Shown piece after piece: positions 23,931-31,086 of a DNA stretch of 43,945 nucleotides. Position 1 is the stretch's first letter, and every line of letters begins with the position of its first letter. Under the pieces are notes generated by a model that was not told the origin of the DNA, did no database searches, and worked only from the letters and a program-made list of their open reading frames with translations. The stretch comes from an uncultured Allobosea sp. (GTDB taxonomy: Bacteria > Pseudomonadota > Alphaproteobacteria > Rhizobiales > Beijerinckiaceae). Location of the stretch: assembly GCF_945957345.1 (NCBI RefSeq), contig NZ_CAMFKW010000045.1, positions 1-43,945 of the forward strand, given 5' to 3'. The translations under genes were made by a program, and so were the position numbers.

Positions 23931-25781
23931 TCAGTTGCCGATGGTCTGACGCTTGCGGCGTTCGTCGTAATTCGCCCGCGCCGTGCGGACCTGCTCACGC
24001 TCGCTGATCTCTGGCACCGCGACATCCCACCAGGCGCCGCCGGCGCCGGTCGAGATCAGTGGGTCGGTGTCGATGACCACGACGGTTGTGCGAGTGTTGG
24101 CCTTGGCCTCAGCCAGCGCGGTTTCGAGCTCGGCAATCGAGGCCGCCTTTACGGCGATCGCGCCCATGCTGGCAGCGTGCTGGACGAAGTCGATCTCCGG
24201 CAGCGTCTCGTGGCGGGTGTCCCTGAGCAGGTTGTTGAAGCTCTGGCCGCCGGTGGCCATCTGCAGGCGGTTGATGCAGCCGTAGCCGCGATTGTCGAGC
24301 AGGACGATGGTGAGCTTCAAGCCCAGCATCACCGAGGTCGCGATCTCGGAATTGAGCATCAGGTAGGAGCCATCGCCGACCATGACGACGACCTCCTTGT
24401 CGGGCCGCGCCATCTTGGCGCCGAGCCCGCCGGCGATCTCGTAGCCCATGCAGGAGAAGCCGTATTCGGCATGGTAGGAGCCGGGCGCGCCGGCCTGCCA
24501 GAGCTTGTGCAACTCGCCGGGCAGGCCGCCCGCCGCATGGAGCAGGATGACGCCGGATCCGAGCGTGCGCTGGACCGCACCAATGACCTGCGCATCCGAG
24601 GGCAGGGCGGCGTTGCTGGCGGCGGTCGCCTTGCCGGCCTCCTTCTGCCACTCGGCCTTGCCGGCCTTGGCATTTGCGGTCCAGCTCTCCGGCGCCTTCC
24701 AGCTGCCGATGGCCTCAGCCAGCTCGGCCAGCCCCTCGCGGGCATCGGCGAGGAGGGGCAGGGCGCGGTGCTTGCCGGCGTCGAAGGCCTGGACGTTGAG
24801 GCCGATGATCGTCTTCGGCTCCGCCCCGAACAAGGCCCAGGAGCCGGTGGTGAAATCCTGCAGGCGGGTGCCGACGGCGAGCACGAGATCGGCCTCGGCC
24901 GCGAGGCGGTTGGCGGCGTCCGTGCCCGTGACGCCGACGGCGGCCATGTTGAGCTGGTTATCATCGGGCAGGGCGGACTTGCCGCCTTGCGTCTCACAGA
25001 CGGGGATGCCGGTCATGGCCGAGAAGCGGGCGAGCGCGTCGCTGGCGCCGGAATAGAGCACGCCGCCACCGGCGACGATCAGCGGCTTCTTCGCGGCTTT
25101 CAGGGCTTCGGCAGCCGCCTTCAGCTCCTCACGGTCGGAGCGGGGACGGCGCGGCGCCCAGAGGCGCTCGGTGAAGAAGCTCTCGGGATAGTCATAAGCC
25201 TCGGCCTGCACGTCCTGGCAGAGCGCGAGCGTGACCGGGCCGCATTCGGCCGGATCGGTCAGCACCTGCATGGCGCGCGTGAGCGCCGGGATGATCTGCT
25301 CGGGGCGGGTGATGCGGTCGAAATAGCGCGAGACCGGCCGGAAGCAGTCATTGGCCGAAACCGTGCCGTCGCCGAAAGCCTCGACCTGTTGAAGCACCGG
25401 ATCGGGGATGCGGTTGGCGAAGACGTCACCCGGCAGCAGCAGCACCGGCAGGCGGTTGACATGGGCGAGTGCGGCGGCCGTGACGAGATTGGTCGCGCCG
25501 GGGCCGATCGAGGTCGTCGCGGCCATGAAGCGGCGGCGCATGTTGGCCTTGGCATAGGCGATGGCGGCATGAGCCATGGCCTGCTCATTATGGGCGCGGA
25601 AGGTCGGCAGGCGCTCGCGTTCGTGCCAGAGCGCCTCGCCGAGGCCGGCGACATTGCCATGGCCGAAGATAGCCCAGACGCCACCGAATATCGGTAGGCG
25701 CTCTCCATCGATCTCGGTCATCTGTGCAGCAAGGAAGCGCGTCAGCGCCTGCGCCATGGTGAGGCGGATCGTGCGGGTCAT
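23931..25781 (-). CDS. iolD: 3D-(3,5/4)-trihydroxycyclohexane-1,2-dione acylhydrolase
   Basis: 616-residue thiamine-diphosphate enzyme that opens the inositol-derived ring to 5-deoxy-D-glucuronate. Domains in order: the TPP N-terminal domain (RLTMAQALTRFLAAQ; GVWAIFGHGNVAGLGEAL; SIGPGATNLVTAAALAHVNRLP), the central domain (KKPLIVAGGGVLYSGA), and the TPP C-terminal domain with GDGSYLMLNSEIATSV and the metal-binding NRGYGCINRLQ. Length fits. The gap to iolC is 21 bases, so they are cotranscribed. Confidence 0.97.
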   Translation of the reverse strand: MTRTIRLTMAQALTRFLAAQMTEIDGERLPIFGGVWAIFGHGNVAGLGEALWHERERLPTFRAHNEQAMAHAAIAYAKANMRRRFMAATTSIGPGATNLVTAAALAHVNRLPVLLLPGDVFANRIPDPVLQQVEAFGDGTVSANDCFRPVSRYFDRITRPEQIIPALTRAMQVLTDPAECGPVTLALCQDVQAEAYDYPESFFTERLWAPRRPRSDREELKAAAEALKAAKKPLIVAGGGVLYSGASDALARFSAMTGIPVCETQGGKSALPDDNQLNMAAVGVTGTDAANRLAAEADLVLAVGTRLQDFTTGSWALFGAEPKTIIGLNVQAFDAGKHRALPLLADAREGLAELAEAIGSWKAPESWTANAKAGKAEWQKEAGKATAASNAALPSDAQVIGAVQRTLGSGVILLHAAGGLPGELHKLWQAGAPGSYHAEYGFSCMGYEIAGGLGAKMARPDKEVVVMVGDGSYLMLNSEIATSVMLGLKLTIVLLDNRGYGCINRLQMATGGQSFNNLLRDTRHETLPEIDFVQHAASMGAIAVKAASIAELETALAEAKANTRTTVVVIDTDPLISTGAGGAWWDVAVPEISEREQVRTARANYDERRKRQTIGN

Positions 25782-25802
25782 GATGGTCTCCAGGCCGGAA
25801 AG

Positions 25803-27737
25803 CTATGCCGCCTTGCGGCCGCGCGTGGCAAGCCAGAGGCCGGTCAGCGCTTCGAAGCGCCTGGCCATGTCGGCGATCGCCGTCTCGTCGTCGAGCTTGC
25901 CGGCAAGCCAGCCTTCAGCCGCGCTCATGAAGATGGTGCGGCCGACGGCGAAACCCTTGACGATCGGGGCGCCCGCCGTTGCGGCGAAGCCGGCCTCCAG
26001 CTCCTCGGCCGGCGCATCGAGGCCGAGCAGCAGCACGCCGCGGCACCAGGGATCGTGCCTGGCGATGGTCTTCTCGATCGCGGCCCAGGCGGCGGGGGAG
26101 GATTGCGGCTCCAGCTTCCACCAGTCGGGCTTGATGCCGAGCGCGTAGATCTCCTCCAGCGCGCGGGCGATCGTATCGGGACCGAGCGCGCCGTTCTTGC
26201 TGGCGATGATCTCGATCAGCAGTTCGCGGCCGACCTTGCGCGCCGCCTCGAACAGACCGCGCAGCTTCTCCTGCTGCTCCCGCTTCAGCTCCTCGGAATC
26301 GTCCGGATGGTAGAAGCAGAGCGCCTTGATGCAATGGTCGACCGGCCATTCCGGCAGGAGCGAGCCGATGTCCTGGCTGGTCTCGAAGCGCAGCGGGCGC
26401 GAACCCGGCAACTCGACCGGGCGGCCGAGCCAGGCGAAGGGATGGCGGGCGAATTCGAACATCGCCTCACGGCCATGCTTCTCGTCGAGCAGCATGCCGT
26501 AGCCCGGGCGGCCATCGGCGACGCGGGCGGCGGCCTTGACCGCGAGCACCTTGAAGTCGCGGATGCGGGCAGGCTCGGCGCCGAGCTTCGCGGCGAGCTC
26601 TTCGAGCTGCGAGCGATGATCGCAGGCGAGCGCCATCAGCGAGGGGATGTCGCGGCGGCGGGTCGTCGCCCAGTGGATGTGGTTGATGTCGGCATCCTTG
26701 CGCAAAGCGCGGTGCGGGCTGCCGTTCTTGAGGAAGTATTGCAGCTCCTCGAAGGTCGGGCTTTCCGGCGAGCAGAGCAGGCGCGAGACGGCGAAGGCGC
26801 CACAGGCATTGGCCCAGGTCGCGGCCGTGGCGAGGCTCTCGCCGCCGAGCCAGCCGCGCAGGAAGCCGGACATGAAGGCGTCGCCGGCGCCGAGCACATT
26901 GTAGACCTCGATCGGGAAGCCCTTGCCGACGATGCCCTCCTCGAGATCGTCGGGAATCGCGCCGTCATAGACGATGCAGCCCATCGGGCCGCGCTTGAGC
27001 ACGATCGTGGCCGGCGTCAGCGAGCGGATCGTCTTCAGCGCGGGCAGGAGTTCGCTTTCGCCGGAGGCGATCAGCACCTCTTCCTCAGTACCGATGATCA
27101 GGTCGCAGCCGGGCAGGACGGTCTTCATCCGCTCGGAAACCGCCTGAGAGGCGATATAGCGGTTGTCGCCGGCGTCATGGCCGGCGAGACCCCAGAGATT
27201 GGGGCGATAGTCGATGTCGAGCACGACCTTGCCGCCGTTGCCGCGCATCAGCTTCATTGCCTTGCGCTGCGCGGCCTCCGGGCCGGGGCGGGCGAAATGC
27301 GTGCCGGTGACGACGACGGCGCGGGCCTTGGCGATGAAAGCCGGGTCGATATCGCCTTCCTCCAGCGCCATGTCGGCACAGTTCTCGCGGTAGAACAGCA
27401 GCGGGAAGGATTTGTCGCTCTCGACCGAAAGGATGGCGAGCGCGGTCAGGCGCTCCGCGTCGGTCTTGAGACCGTCGAGGTTGACGCCCTCGCGGGCGAG
27501 CTGCTCGCGCAGGAAGCGGCCGAACTGCTCGTTGCCGACGCGGGTCAGCAGGGCCGAGCGCAGGCCGAGCCGGGCCGTGCCGATGGCGATATTGGCCGGG
27601 CAGCCGCCGACCGACTTGGCGAAGGAGGTGACATCCTCCAGCCGCAAGCCGATCTGCTGGCCGTAGAGATCGACCGAGGCCCGCCCGATGGTGATGACGT
27701 CGAGCGCCTGCGTCGATCCGCCGAGCGGTCCCGTCAT
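25803..27737 (-). CDS. iolC: 5-dehydro-2-deoxygluconokinase fused to DUF2090 aldolase-like domain
   Basis: 644-residue fusion. Residues 11-335 are a PfkB-family sugar kinase: VITIGRASVDLYGQQIG at the start, SVGGCPANIAIGTARLG, and the catalytic GAGDAF at 283-288. This is IolC, which phosphorylates 2-deoxy-5-keto-gluconate. Residues from about 345 to the end are DUF2090 (PSLMALACDHRSQLEEL, then IEIIASKNGALG and KGFAVGRTIFM), thought to do the aldolase step (IolJ role) that gives dihydroxyacetone phosphate and malonate semialdehyde. Fusion explains the lack of iolJ here. First gene of the operon, with GGGAGAG before the ATG and IolR-like operators upstream. Confidence 0.95.
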   Translation of the reverse strand: MTGPLGGSTQALDVITIGRASVDLYGQQIGLRLEDVTSFAKSVGGCPANIAIGTARLGLRSALLTRVGNEQFGRFLREQLAREGVNLDGLKTDAERLTALAILSVESDKSFPLLFYRENCADMALEEGDIDPAFIAKARAVVVTGTHFARPGPEAAQRKAMKLMRGNGGKVVLDIDYRPNLWGLAGHDAGDNRYIASQAVSERMKTVLPGCDLIIGTEEEVLIASGESELLPALKTIRSLTPATIVLKRGPMGCIVYDGAIPDDLEEGIVGKGFPIEVYNVLGAGDAFMSGFLRGWLGGESLATAATWANACGAFAVSRLLCSPESPTFEELQYFLKNGSPHRALRKDADINHIHWATTRRRDIPSLMALACDHRSQLEELAAKLGAEPARIRDFKVLAVKAAARVADGRPGYGMLLDEKHGREAMFEFARHPFAWLGRPVELPGSRPLRFETSQDIGSLLPEWPVDHCIKALCFYHPDDSEELKREQQEKLRGLFEAARKVGRELLIEIIASKNGALGPDTIARALEEIYALGIKPDWWKLEPQSSPAAWAAIEKTIARHDPWCRGVLLLGLDAPAEELEAGFAATAGAPIVKGFAVGRTIFMSAAEGWLAGKLDDETAIADMARRFEALTGLWLATRGRKAA

Positions 27738-27790
27738 GTCTCTCTCCCGGCTGCGCTGGTCATCGGAGTCGAACGGCTCCTGTTGCCAGA

Positions 27791-27819
27791 ATGAAATAAT
27801 AATTCCAATGCTTCGTCAA
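27791..27819 (-). promoter_or_regulatory. Predicted iolCDEB promoter
   Basis: On the minus strand, -35 TTGACG (27814-27819), a 17-bp spacer and a weak -10 TTTCAT (27791-27796), about 50 bases before the iolC ATG. The spacer and -10 overlap the proximal operator. Confidence 0.5.
27793..27806. promoter_or_regulatory. Proximal IolR-like operator (degenerate)
   Basis: GAAA-N6-TTCC, one mismatch from the GGAA-N6-TTCC motif described for Sinorhizobium IolR. It overlaps the -10 region of the iolC promoter and is spaced 30 bp centre to centre (about three helical turns) from the perfect site. Confidence 0.5.
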
Positions 27820-27822
27820 TAC

Positions 27823-27836
27823 GGAATGTATATTCC
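27823..27836. promoter_or_regulatory. IolR-like operator (perfect)
   Basis: GGAA-TGTATA-TTCC, a perfect GGAA-N6-TTCC palindrome (GGAAT/ATTCC arms) just upstream of the predicted iolC -35 box and 7 bases from the end of the regulator gene. Together with the proximal site it would let one repressor dimer pair bracket the promoter. Confidence 0.68.
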
Positions 27837-27843
27837 TATGGCT

Positions 27844-28713
27844 TTAGGCTTGTCCGCCGCGCCGGCCCTTGCCGCGTCCGGCCCGGCGTGCTTCGCCGAC
27901 ACCGACGGCAAGCGCCATCGAGAGCGCCATGGTCGACGCCAGCGTGCGGAACCCGCCGAAATCCGCCTCGGCGACCTCGAACCAGAGTTTTGCGAAGCTC
28001 GCGAGCGGCGAAAAAGCGCTGTCGGTGATGGCGATCAGCGGCACGCCGCGTTCGGCGAGGCCGCGTGCATCCTCGATGGTCGCGGGAGCGTAGGGCGAGA
28101 AGCTGATGACGAGGACGGCATCCTTCGGCGTGGCGAAGGAGATCATCTCGGGATCGAGCCCGGCGGCGGATTCGATCATCTGGTTGCGGACTTCGAGCTT
28201 GCCGAGCGCGTAGGCGAGATAGCTCGCCACCGGATAGGAGCGGCGCCGGGCAAGGATATAGATCGTCTCGGCGCGGGCGAGCACGTCGATCGCACGGTCG
28301 AGCGTGTCCTCGTCGAGCGTGCGGCTCATTACATCCAGCGATTTGCGCGAGGCGGTCAGGAAGCCGTCGAGGATGCGGTGATTGCCGGCGGCCGTGCCGT
28401 CGCCGACGCGCAGCGTGTTGAGGCGCTCCTCATAGCTGGAATTGCGCTCGCGCAGCCTTGCGCGGAAGACGCCTTGCAGGCTCGTGAAGCCGTCGAAGCC
28501 GAGATGCTGGGCGAAGCGGATCAGTGTCGAAGGCTGCACGCCCGCCGAGATCGCGATGCTGGCGGCGGTGCCGAAGGCGATCTCGTCGGGGTTGTCGAGA
28601 GCATAGGCCGCGATCTGGGCGATGCGCTTGGGCAGGCTCTCGCGCTGGCTGAGAATCGATGCGCGCAATTCGTCGAAGTCGCGCGGCAGCTCCGCAACGG
28701 CGGTTTCGCTCAT
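27844..28713 (-). CDS. iolR: RpiR family regulator of inositol catabolism
   Basis: 289-residue repressor of the RpiR/MurR family. An N-terminal HTH_6 domain (DELRASILSQRESLPKRIAQIAAYALDNPDEIAFGTAASIAISAGVQ... LIRFAQHLGFDGFTSLQ, about residues 10-75) is followed by a SIS sugar-phosphate-binding domain with ARAETIYILARRRSYPVASYLAYAL and VLVISFSPYAP. The C-terminus is basic and Gly-rich. Position, 106 bases upstream of iolC on the same strand and with GGAA-N6-TTCC sites between, supports IolR identity. RpiR-type IolR in rhizobia is released by an inositol intermediate. The ATG at 28713 is chosen for its GGAATCCAGG leader; ten codons upstream is another ATG. Confidence 0.85.
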   Translation of the reverse strand: MSETAVAELPRDFDELRASILSQRESLPKRIAQIAAYALDNPDEIAFGTAASIAISAGVQPSTLIRFAQHLGFDGFTSLQGVFRARLRERNSSYEERLNTLRVGDGTAAGNHRILDGFLTASRKSLDVMSRTLDEDTLDRAIDVLARAETIYILARRRSYPVASYLAYALGKLEVRNQMIESAAGLDPEMISFATPKDAVLVISFSPYAPATIEDARGLAERGVPLIAITDSAFSPLASFAKLWFEVAEADFGGFRTLASTMALSMALAVGVGEARRAGRGKGRRGGQA

Positions 28714-28774
28714 CCTGGATTCCCGTTGCCGTCCCTGTTGCAACAGTTCTGGCAGCGAAGCGGAAATGGAGCAA

Positions 28775-28798
28775 GCGTTCCAATGGAGGAATGAACGC
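28775..28798. promoter_or_regulatory. Dyad upstream of iolR
   Basis: GCGTTC-N12-GAACGC palindrome containing TTCC-N6-GGAA (28778-28791), centred 73 bases upstream of the iolR ATG. It is an inside-out version of the IolR motif and could serve autoregulation, though this is a weak inference. Confidence 0.35.
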
Positions 28799-28823
28799 TC
28801 GATAGGCGCGATGCGACCTCTCC

Positions 28824-28914
28824 GTCATGCTCGCCCTTGTGGCGAGCATCCACGTCTTGAACACTTCCTGGCTTGAAGGAAGACGTGGATGGTCGGGACA
28901 AGCCCGACCATGAC
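28824..28914. repeat. REPIN-like element (two inverted hairpins)
   Basis: Left hairpin ATGCTCGCC/GGCGAGCAT with loop CTTGT (28827-28849); right hairpin ATGGTCGGG/CCCGACCAT with loop ACAAG (28889-28911). They are joined by the complementary arms ATCCACGTCTT and AAGACGTGGAT, giving a cloverleaf-like palindrome. The two halves differ at the stem bases but each stem stays fully paired. It lies in the 250-base gap between the SDR and iolR genes, which holds no gene otherwise. Confidence 0.78.
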
Positions 28915-28963
28915 GGGCACGGTATCGGCTCCGGGCTCATCGCCCAAGAATGACGTTGTACGC

Positions 28964-29767
28964 TCAGCCCGGCAGGCCGGCGGTGCAGCTCTGGCCGCCA
29001 TCGACCGGCAGGCAGACGCCGGTGATGAACTTCGCTTCGTCGGAGGCGAGGAAGACGGCTGCGTTGGCGATGTCCCAGGCGGTGCCCATCTTGCCCATCG
29101 GCACCTGCGCGTCGCGGGCGGCGACCATCTCCTCGACCGAGGCGTATTGCGATGAGATCTGCTTGTAGATCAGCGGTGTGTCGATCAGCCCGGGCATGAT
29201 GCAGTTCGCCCGGATGCCCTGCCTGGCGTATTGCATCGCGAGCGCGACCGTCGCTTGGTTCACTGCCGCCTTGGTCGCGTAATAGGCGAAATACGGATAG
29301 CCGGTCCAGCGGATGGCGGCGAGCGAGGAGATGTTGACGATGGCGCCGCCGCCACCCTTCAGCATCTCCGGGATCACGGCCTTGGCGCAGCGATAGACCG
29401 AGCCGAGATTGAGCTGGAGCGAGGCGTTGAACTGCTCCTCCGACAATTCGACCGGGCCGCCCATATGGGTGACGCCGACATTGTTGTGGAGGATGTCGAT
29501 GCGGCCGAAATGCCTGATGGTTTCAGCGACGCAGGCCTCGACGGAAGCGAGATCGGTGACATTGGCGGCGAGCGCTACAGCCATGCTGCCTTCGCCGGTG
29601 ATGATCGCAGCGGTTTCTTGCGCTGCGGCCAGGTTGAGGTCGATGCAGGCGACGCCGGCACCCTCGCGAGCGAAGGCGACGGCGGCGGCCTTGCCATTGC
29701 CCCAGCCTGGGCCGGAGGAGCCGGCGCCGAAAACGATGGCGATCTTGCCCTTCAGCCGGTCGACCAT
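28964..29767 (-). CDS. SDR family oxidoreductase with extended glycine motif
   Basis: 267-residue short-chain dehydrogenase. The cofactor motif is unusual: IAIVFGAGSSGPGWGNGKAAAVAFAREG has GAGSSGPGWGNG in place of the usual TGxxxGIG. NNVG replaces NNAG, the catalytic serine is in NISSLAAIRWTGYPYFAYYATK with YxxxK, and the C-terminus has the standard FITGVCLPVDGGQS. It should be an NAD(P)-dependent alcohol or hydroxyacid dehydrogenase; substrate not known. It is followed upstream by a repeat and by the TRAP transporter genes on the same strand, so it may be the last gene of that cluster and act on the imported compound. Confidence 0.87.
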   Translation of the reverse strand: MVDRLKGKIAIVFGAGSSGPGWGNGKAAAVAFAREGAGVACIDLNLAAAQETAAIITGEGSMAVALAANVTDLASVEACVAETIRHFGRIDILHNNVGVTHMGGPVELSEEQFNASLQLNLGSVYRCAKAVIPEMLKGGGGAIVNISSLAAIRWTGYPYFAYYATKAAVNQATVALAMQYARQGIRANCIMPGLIDTPLIYKQISSQYASVEEMVAARDAQVPMGKMGTAWDIANAAVFLASDEAKFITGVCLPVDGGQSCTAGLPG

Positions 29768-29795
29768 GAGGTGTTCTTTCGATGAGGGAGGAGAA

Positions 29796-29960
29796 GGGCG
29801 CGGGATCCCCTCTCCTGTAAGGAGAGGGTAGGGGTGAGGTGTAGGCCCCTGGACCAGTAAGACACGCCCTTGCCGTAGCGGCGGTCAGGTCGCGGCTAAA
29901 GCGTCAAACGGCCGACACCTCACCCTGCCCTCTCCTTACAGGAGAGGGTTCCCTGCGCCC
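29796..29960. repeat. Large palindromic intergenic repeat, copy 2
   Basis: Ends GGGCGCGGGATCCCCTCTCC and GGAGAGGGTTCCCTGCGCCC are inverted; inner arms GGTGAGGTGTAG and the near complement around CCGACACCTCACC match copies 1 and 3. Both arms carry a small hairpin CTCTCC-TGTAA-GGAGAG / CTCTCC-TTACA-GGAGAG. It lies between dctP and the SDR gene, whose start is 28 bases away. Confidence 0.8.
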
Positions 29961-30005
29961 TCGTGGCCGTGTTCGGCGCCCGAGAATGACGAGGTTGACA
30001 GCCGA

Positions 30006-31025
30006 TCAGCTCAGCGAGCTGCCGACGGCCTTCTCCAGGATGCCCCAGGCCTCGTCGCCGTATTTCTTCTTCCACTCGGCGTAGAAGCCGGCCTTGCGCA
30101 ACGCGTCGCGGAAGGCGTCGGCCTTGGTCTCGTTGATGGTCATGCCCTTGGAGGCGAGCTCGCCCTGCAGGCCGGCATTGAGCTTGGCGACATCGTCGCG
30201 TTCCAGGAGCGCGGCGGCGTTGATGTTCTTGGCGACGATGGCGCGCAGGTCTTCCGGCAGCTTCTCCCAGGCGCGACGGTTGGCCAGGAACCAGAAGCCG
30301 TCCCACATGTGGTTGGTCAGCGAGAGATACTTCTGCACCTCGAAGAGCTTGGCCGTCGAGATGATCGCGAGGGGGTTCTCCTGACCGTCGACGATCTTGG
30401 TCTGCAGCGCGGTATAGACCTCGGCAAAGTTGATCGAGGCCGGCGCCGACTGGAAGGCGGTAAACATCGAGGTCCAGAGCGGCGAGACGGGCACGCGGAT
30501 CTTGAAGCCCTTGAGGTCATCCGGCGAATTGACCGGGCCCTTGGACGAGGTGATCTGGCGGAAACCGTTGTCCCAGATCTTGTCCATGACCACGAGATTG
30601 GCCTTGTTGATCTGGCCGCGGACATAGGCGCCGAGCTCGCCGTCCATCGCCTTCCAGACCGCATCGTAGTTCGGGAAGGCGAAGCCGATGCCGGAGAGCG
30701 AGGCGTTGGCGACCAGCGTCGACAGAATCAGCGGCGAGAGCGTGAAGAACTCGACGCCGCCCGAGCGGACCTGGCTCAGCATGTCGGTGTCGGAGCCGAG
30801 CTGGTTGTTCGGGAAGATCTGGATGTCGACGCGGCCCTTGGTCTCTTCCTTGATCTTGGCCACCGCCTCGTTGGCGCGCGCGTTCATCGGGTGCGCGACG
30901 GGCAGGTTGTTGGCGTATTTATAGGTGAACTCGGCGGCCTGCGCATTGGCGCGGCCGATATGGAAGGTGCCGATGGCGGAGGCGGCGGCTGTCGCCTGGA
31001 GCAAGGTACGGCGCGAGATGGTCAT
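30006..31025 (-). CDS. TRAP transporter substrate-binding protein (DctP type)
   Basis: 339-residue periplasmic solute-binding protein. The N-terminus MTISRRTLLQATAAASAIG has a twin-arginine signal that ends in RANAQA. Family features: HPMNARANEAVAKIKEETKGRVDIQIFPNNQLG, PDDLKGFKIRVP with the arginine that binds the substrate carboxylate, NFAEVYTALQTKIVDGQENPL, and a C-terminal helix region. DctP proteins usually bind carboxylates such as C4-dicarboxylates, keto acids or aromatic acids; the ligand here is not known. AAGGAGA lies before the start. The membrane partner DctQM is 61 bases upstream in the same operon. Confidence 0.93.
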   Translation of the reverse strand: MTISRRTLLQATAAASAIGTFHIGRANAQAAEFTYKYANNLPVAHPMNARANEAVAKIKEETKGRVDIQIFPNNQLGSDTDMLSQVRSGGVEFFTLSPLILSTLVANASLSGIGFAFPNYDAVWKAMDGELGAYVRGQINKANLVVMDKIWDNGFRQITSSKGPVNSPDDLKGFKIRVPVSPLWTSMFTAFQSAPASINFAEVYTALQTKIVDGQENPLAIISTAKLFEVQKYLSLTNHMWDGFWFLANRRAWEKLPEDLRAIVAKNINAAALLERDDVAKLNAGLQGELASKGMTINETKADAFRDALRKAGFYAEWKKKYGDEAWGILEKAVGSSLS

Positions 31026-31086
31026 GGGCGTTTTCTCCTTGAGAACGTCTGTTGTCTTGCAGGTTTCTTATGGTTGGCGGTGAGCT

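Noticed and set aside
23913..27794. Long plus-strand frames over iolD and iolC
   Set aside because: Shadow frames of well-recognised iol genes.
28824..28914. tRNA-like cloverleaf
   Set aside because: The folded shape looks like a cloverleaf, but there is no TPsiC or anticodon arm consensus and no CCA; the palindromic layout fits a REPIN instead.
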